Shown: one piece after another, positions 63,092 to 64,000 of the stretch
How the letters are laid out: each line of letters starts with the position of its first letter
Numbering within the stretch: the stretch's first letter is position 1
Assembly: GCA_028824685.1 (NCBI GenBank)
Contig: JAPPCZ010000102.1
Location: 1 to 64,000, forward strand
Length of the DNA stretch: 64,000 bases
Direction: 5' to 3'
Source: Candidatus Poribacteria bacterium
Lineage (GTDB): Bacteria; Poribacteria; WGA-4E; WGA-3G
Made by a program: the position numbers and the translations under genes
Notes under the pieces: generated by a model
Seen by the model: only the letters and a program-made list of their open reading frames with translations
What the model was told of the DNA's origin: nothing
Databases searched by the model: none

Positions 63092-63715
63092 ATGAATCTC
63101 AAGCACTGGTTCGTTCTGCTCTACAAGCACGCGGTCAAAATGACCTTTTCCGAATTTTTTAGAAACAAAATGCAGTCTAAGATATCTTTATTTTTGCGGC
63201 ATTATTCATACATAGTAGGGGCATTGCTCGCTCTGTCGGTTTGTGGATGCGGGGCGATTTTTCCGCCCGAAATGTATGTTCCACCAAACCTACCAAAGTC
63301 TGAACTCGCAACTATCAAAATTGATACCACAGGCAGGTATATGAAAGAGATGAATTTGATTGAAGTGCGCGTTAACGGAAAACGCGCACTGCGGCAGAAA
63401 ATTGAAGATAACGAAAATATCACTATTCATGACGTTTTCGTCGCCCCAGGCAAACAAGACATGTCCGTAACGATCAGACATAAGTACTGGAATTATTCGC
63501 CGCCGTATCCTCGTAACCTACAAACCACGTCGACCTTCTCTGCGGAACTAAAATCGGGTGGTACATACCTTGTGAAAGTTCTATCTGCTCACTACGTTGA
63601 TGGCGGTCCATTCATTGAATTATTTGACAAAAATACTGGCAAAGTTGTGAGTAAGAATAGGAGAGATCGCTATGATTGGCCTACTAAAAAGTATGGATCA
63701 AAGTATAGCTATTAA
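63092..63715 (+). CDS. Lipoprotein of unknown function
   Basis: 207 residues. A hydrophobic segment IVGALLALSVCGC ends in a Cys that could be lipidated; a start at ATG 63170 would place it at the usual distance, while ATG 63092 has a GAGGA site. The rest is a beta-sandwich-like domain (LIEVRVNGKRALRQKI, VFVAPGKQDMSVTIRH, FSAELKSGGTYLVKVL) similar in shape to PEGA-type carbohydrate-binding folds, though I do not assign a family. Confidence 0.7.
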   Translation: MNLKHWFVLLYKHAVKMTFSEFFRNKMQSKISLFLRHYSYIVGALLALSVCGCGAIFPPEMYVPPNLPKSELATIKIDTTGRYMKEMNLIEVRVNGKRALRQKIEDNENITIHDVFVAPGKQDMSVTIRHKYWNYSPPYPRNLQTTSTFSAELKSGGTYLVKVLSAHYVDGGPFIELFDKNTGKVVSKNRRDRYDWPTKKYGSKYSY

Positions 63716-63769
63716 TAGTAGATTTGAAGTTATCGCAGTAATTACAATTGAATACAATAGAACTAACCA

Positions 63770-63806
63770 TTGCAGGTGTGGTAGGCGTTTATTTTTATTA
63801 TAGAAA
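63770..63806 (+). repeat. 37-base direct repeat of the VanZ gene tail
   Basis: TTGCAGGTGTGGTAGGCGTT... at 63770-63806 is identical to 62965-63001 at the 3' end of the VanZ-like gene. The two copies flank the lipoprotein gene. Confidence 0.8.
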
Positions 63807-64000
63807 CGAGTTGTGCTAAATAACTTTTAGTAACCAATTGTTTCACATAAATAAAGGTTTGTCCGAATATTCTTCATTAGTTGAGACGCTCTTTAGTCCC
63901 GTAGGGACGATATGTTTATAGAAAAACGTTGAATACCCTATCTTTAGTCCCGTAGGGACGATATGTTTATAACATAAAGTTCAATATGTGTGAAAAGAAT
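63806..64000. repeat. Partial family 3 repeat running off the window
   Basis: ACGAGTTGTGCTAAATAAC is a terminal sequence of family 3 in reverse orientation, followed by ACCAATTGTTTCACAT and two CTTTAGTCCCGTAGGGACG units (about 63891-63920 and 63942-63971). The other end lies beyond the window. Confidence 0.55.

Overview
The window looks like bacterial chromosome from a large-genome, Gram-negative-type lineage. The best fit is Candidatus Poribacteria or a close relative. This is an inference from gene style: WD40, PQQ-like, NHL and BNR propellers, type I dockerin tails with no cohesin in view, ECF sigma factors fused to propellers, Uma2 and Rpn nucleases, CotH and leucine-rich-repeat proteins, and heavily repeat-seeded spacers. 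Housekeeping genes (acnA, dnaX-ybaB-recR, mnmG-rsmG, tadA, SRP RNA, tRNAs) show that it is chromosomal.

Layout. 1-0.25 kb: 3' end of 16S rRNA and tRNA-Ile, with no 23S gene following. 0.5-12.6 kb: a WD40 protein, aconitase, a decayed protease/transposase pair, then two tandem paralogous genes that each fuse an ECF sigma factor, a membrane segment and an extracytoplasmic propeller (WD40 in one, BNR in the other). 12.6-18.3 kb (minus): lipoprotein, NHL-repeat protein and a large predicted outer-membrane protein. 18.8-21 kb (minus): ROK kinase and galactokinase. 21.1-25 kb: a frameshifted LRR / glycosidase-like / LRR / dockerin protein. 25.4-32.2 kb (minus): a partner-switching signalling set (two STAS proteins, RsbW-like kinase, receiver-PP2C phosphatase, membrane histidine kinase) plus an AccD-like zinc-ribbon protein. 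32.3-42.4 kb (minus): rsmG, mnmG, an Rpn-like nuclease, a glutaminyl cyclase-like peptidase, recR, ybaB, dnaX, SRP RNA, tRNAs and tadA. All four serine tRNAs in the window, with tRNA-Ala and tRNA-Arg, lie within 2.7 kb.

43.2-49.4 kb holds the most interesting block. A promoter and a well-conserved cobalamin riboswitch precede a secreted YncE/BtuG-like propeller with a dockerin tail. Next come a lipoprotein whose C-terminal half is a multi-pass domain resembling an ECF-transporter S component, and a secreted PQQ-like propeller. I propose this as a candidate corrinoid capture/uptake locus.

49.5-54.7 kb is a defence/regulatory island: an AlbA/Schlafen-type ATPase, an XRE regulator preceded by five phased palindromic iterons, an AbrB-PIN toxin-antitoxin pair, and a Pycsar-type cyclase plus cNMP-binding/TIR effector. 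55-60.5 kb: a CotH-ankyrin fusion, a Uma2 nuclease, and a two-gene unit whose second gene is split by an IS5-family element. 60.6-63.7 kb: a YjhG/YagF-type D-xylonate dehydratase, a VanZ-like protein and a lipoprotein.

Spacers carry several non-coding repeat families. One is a ~160 bp MITE whose ends match the IS at 59.2 kb and whose three copies all sit in TA duplications. There are two further MITE-like families and a dispersed hairpin repeat. All functional statements come from reading motifs by eye; no database search was run.
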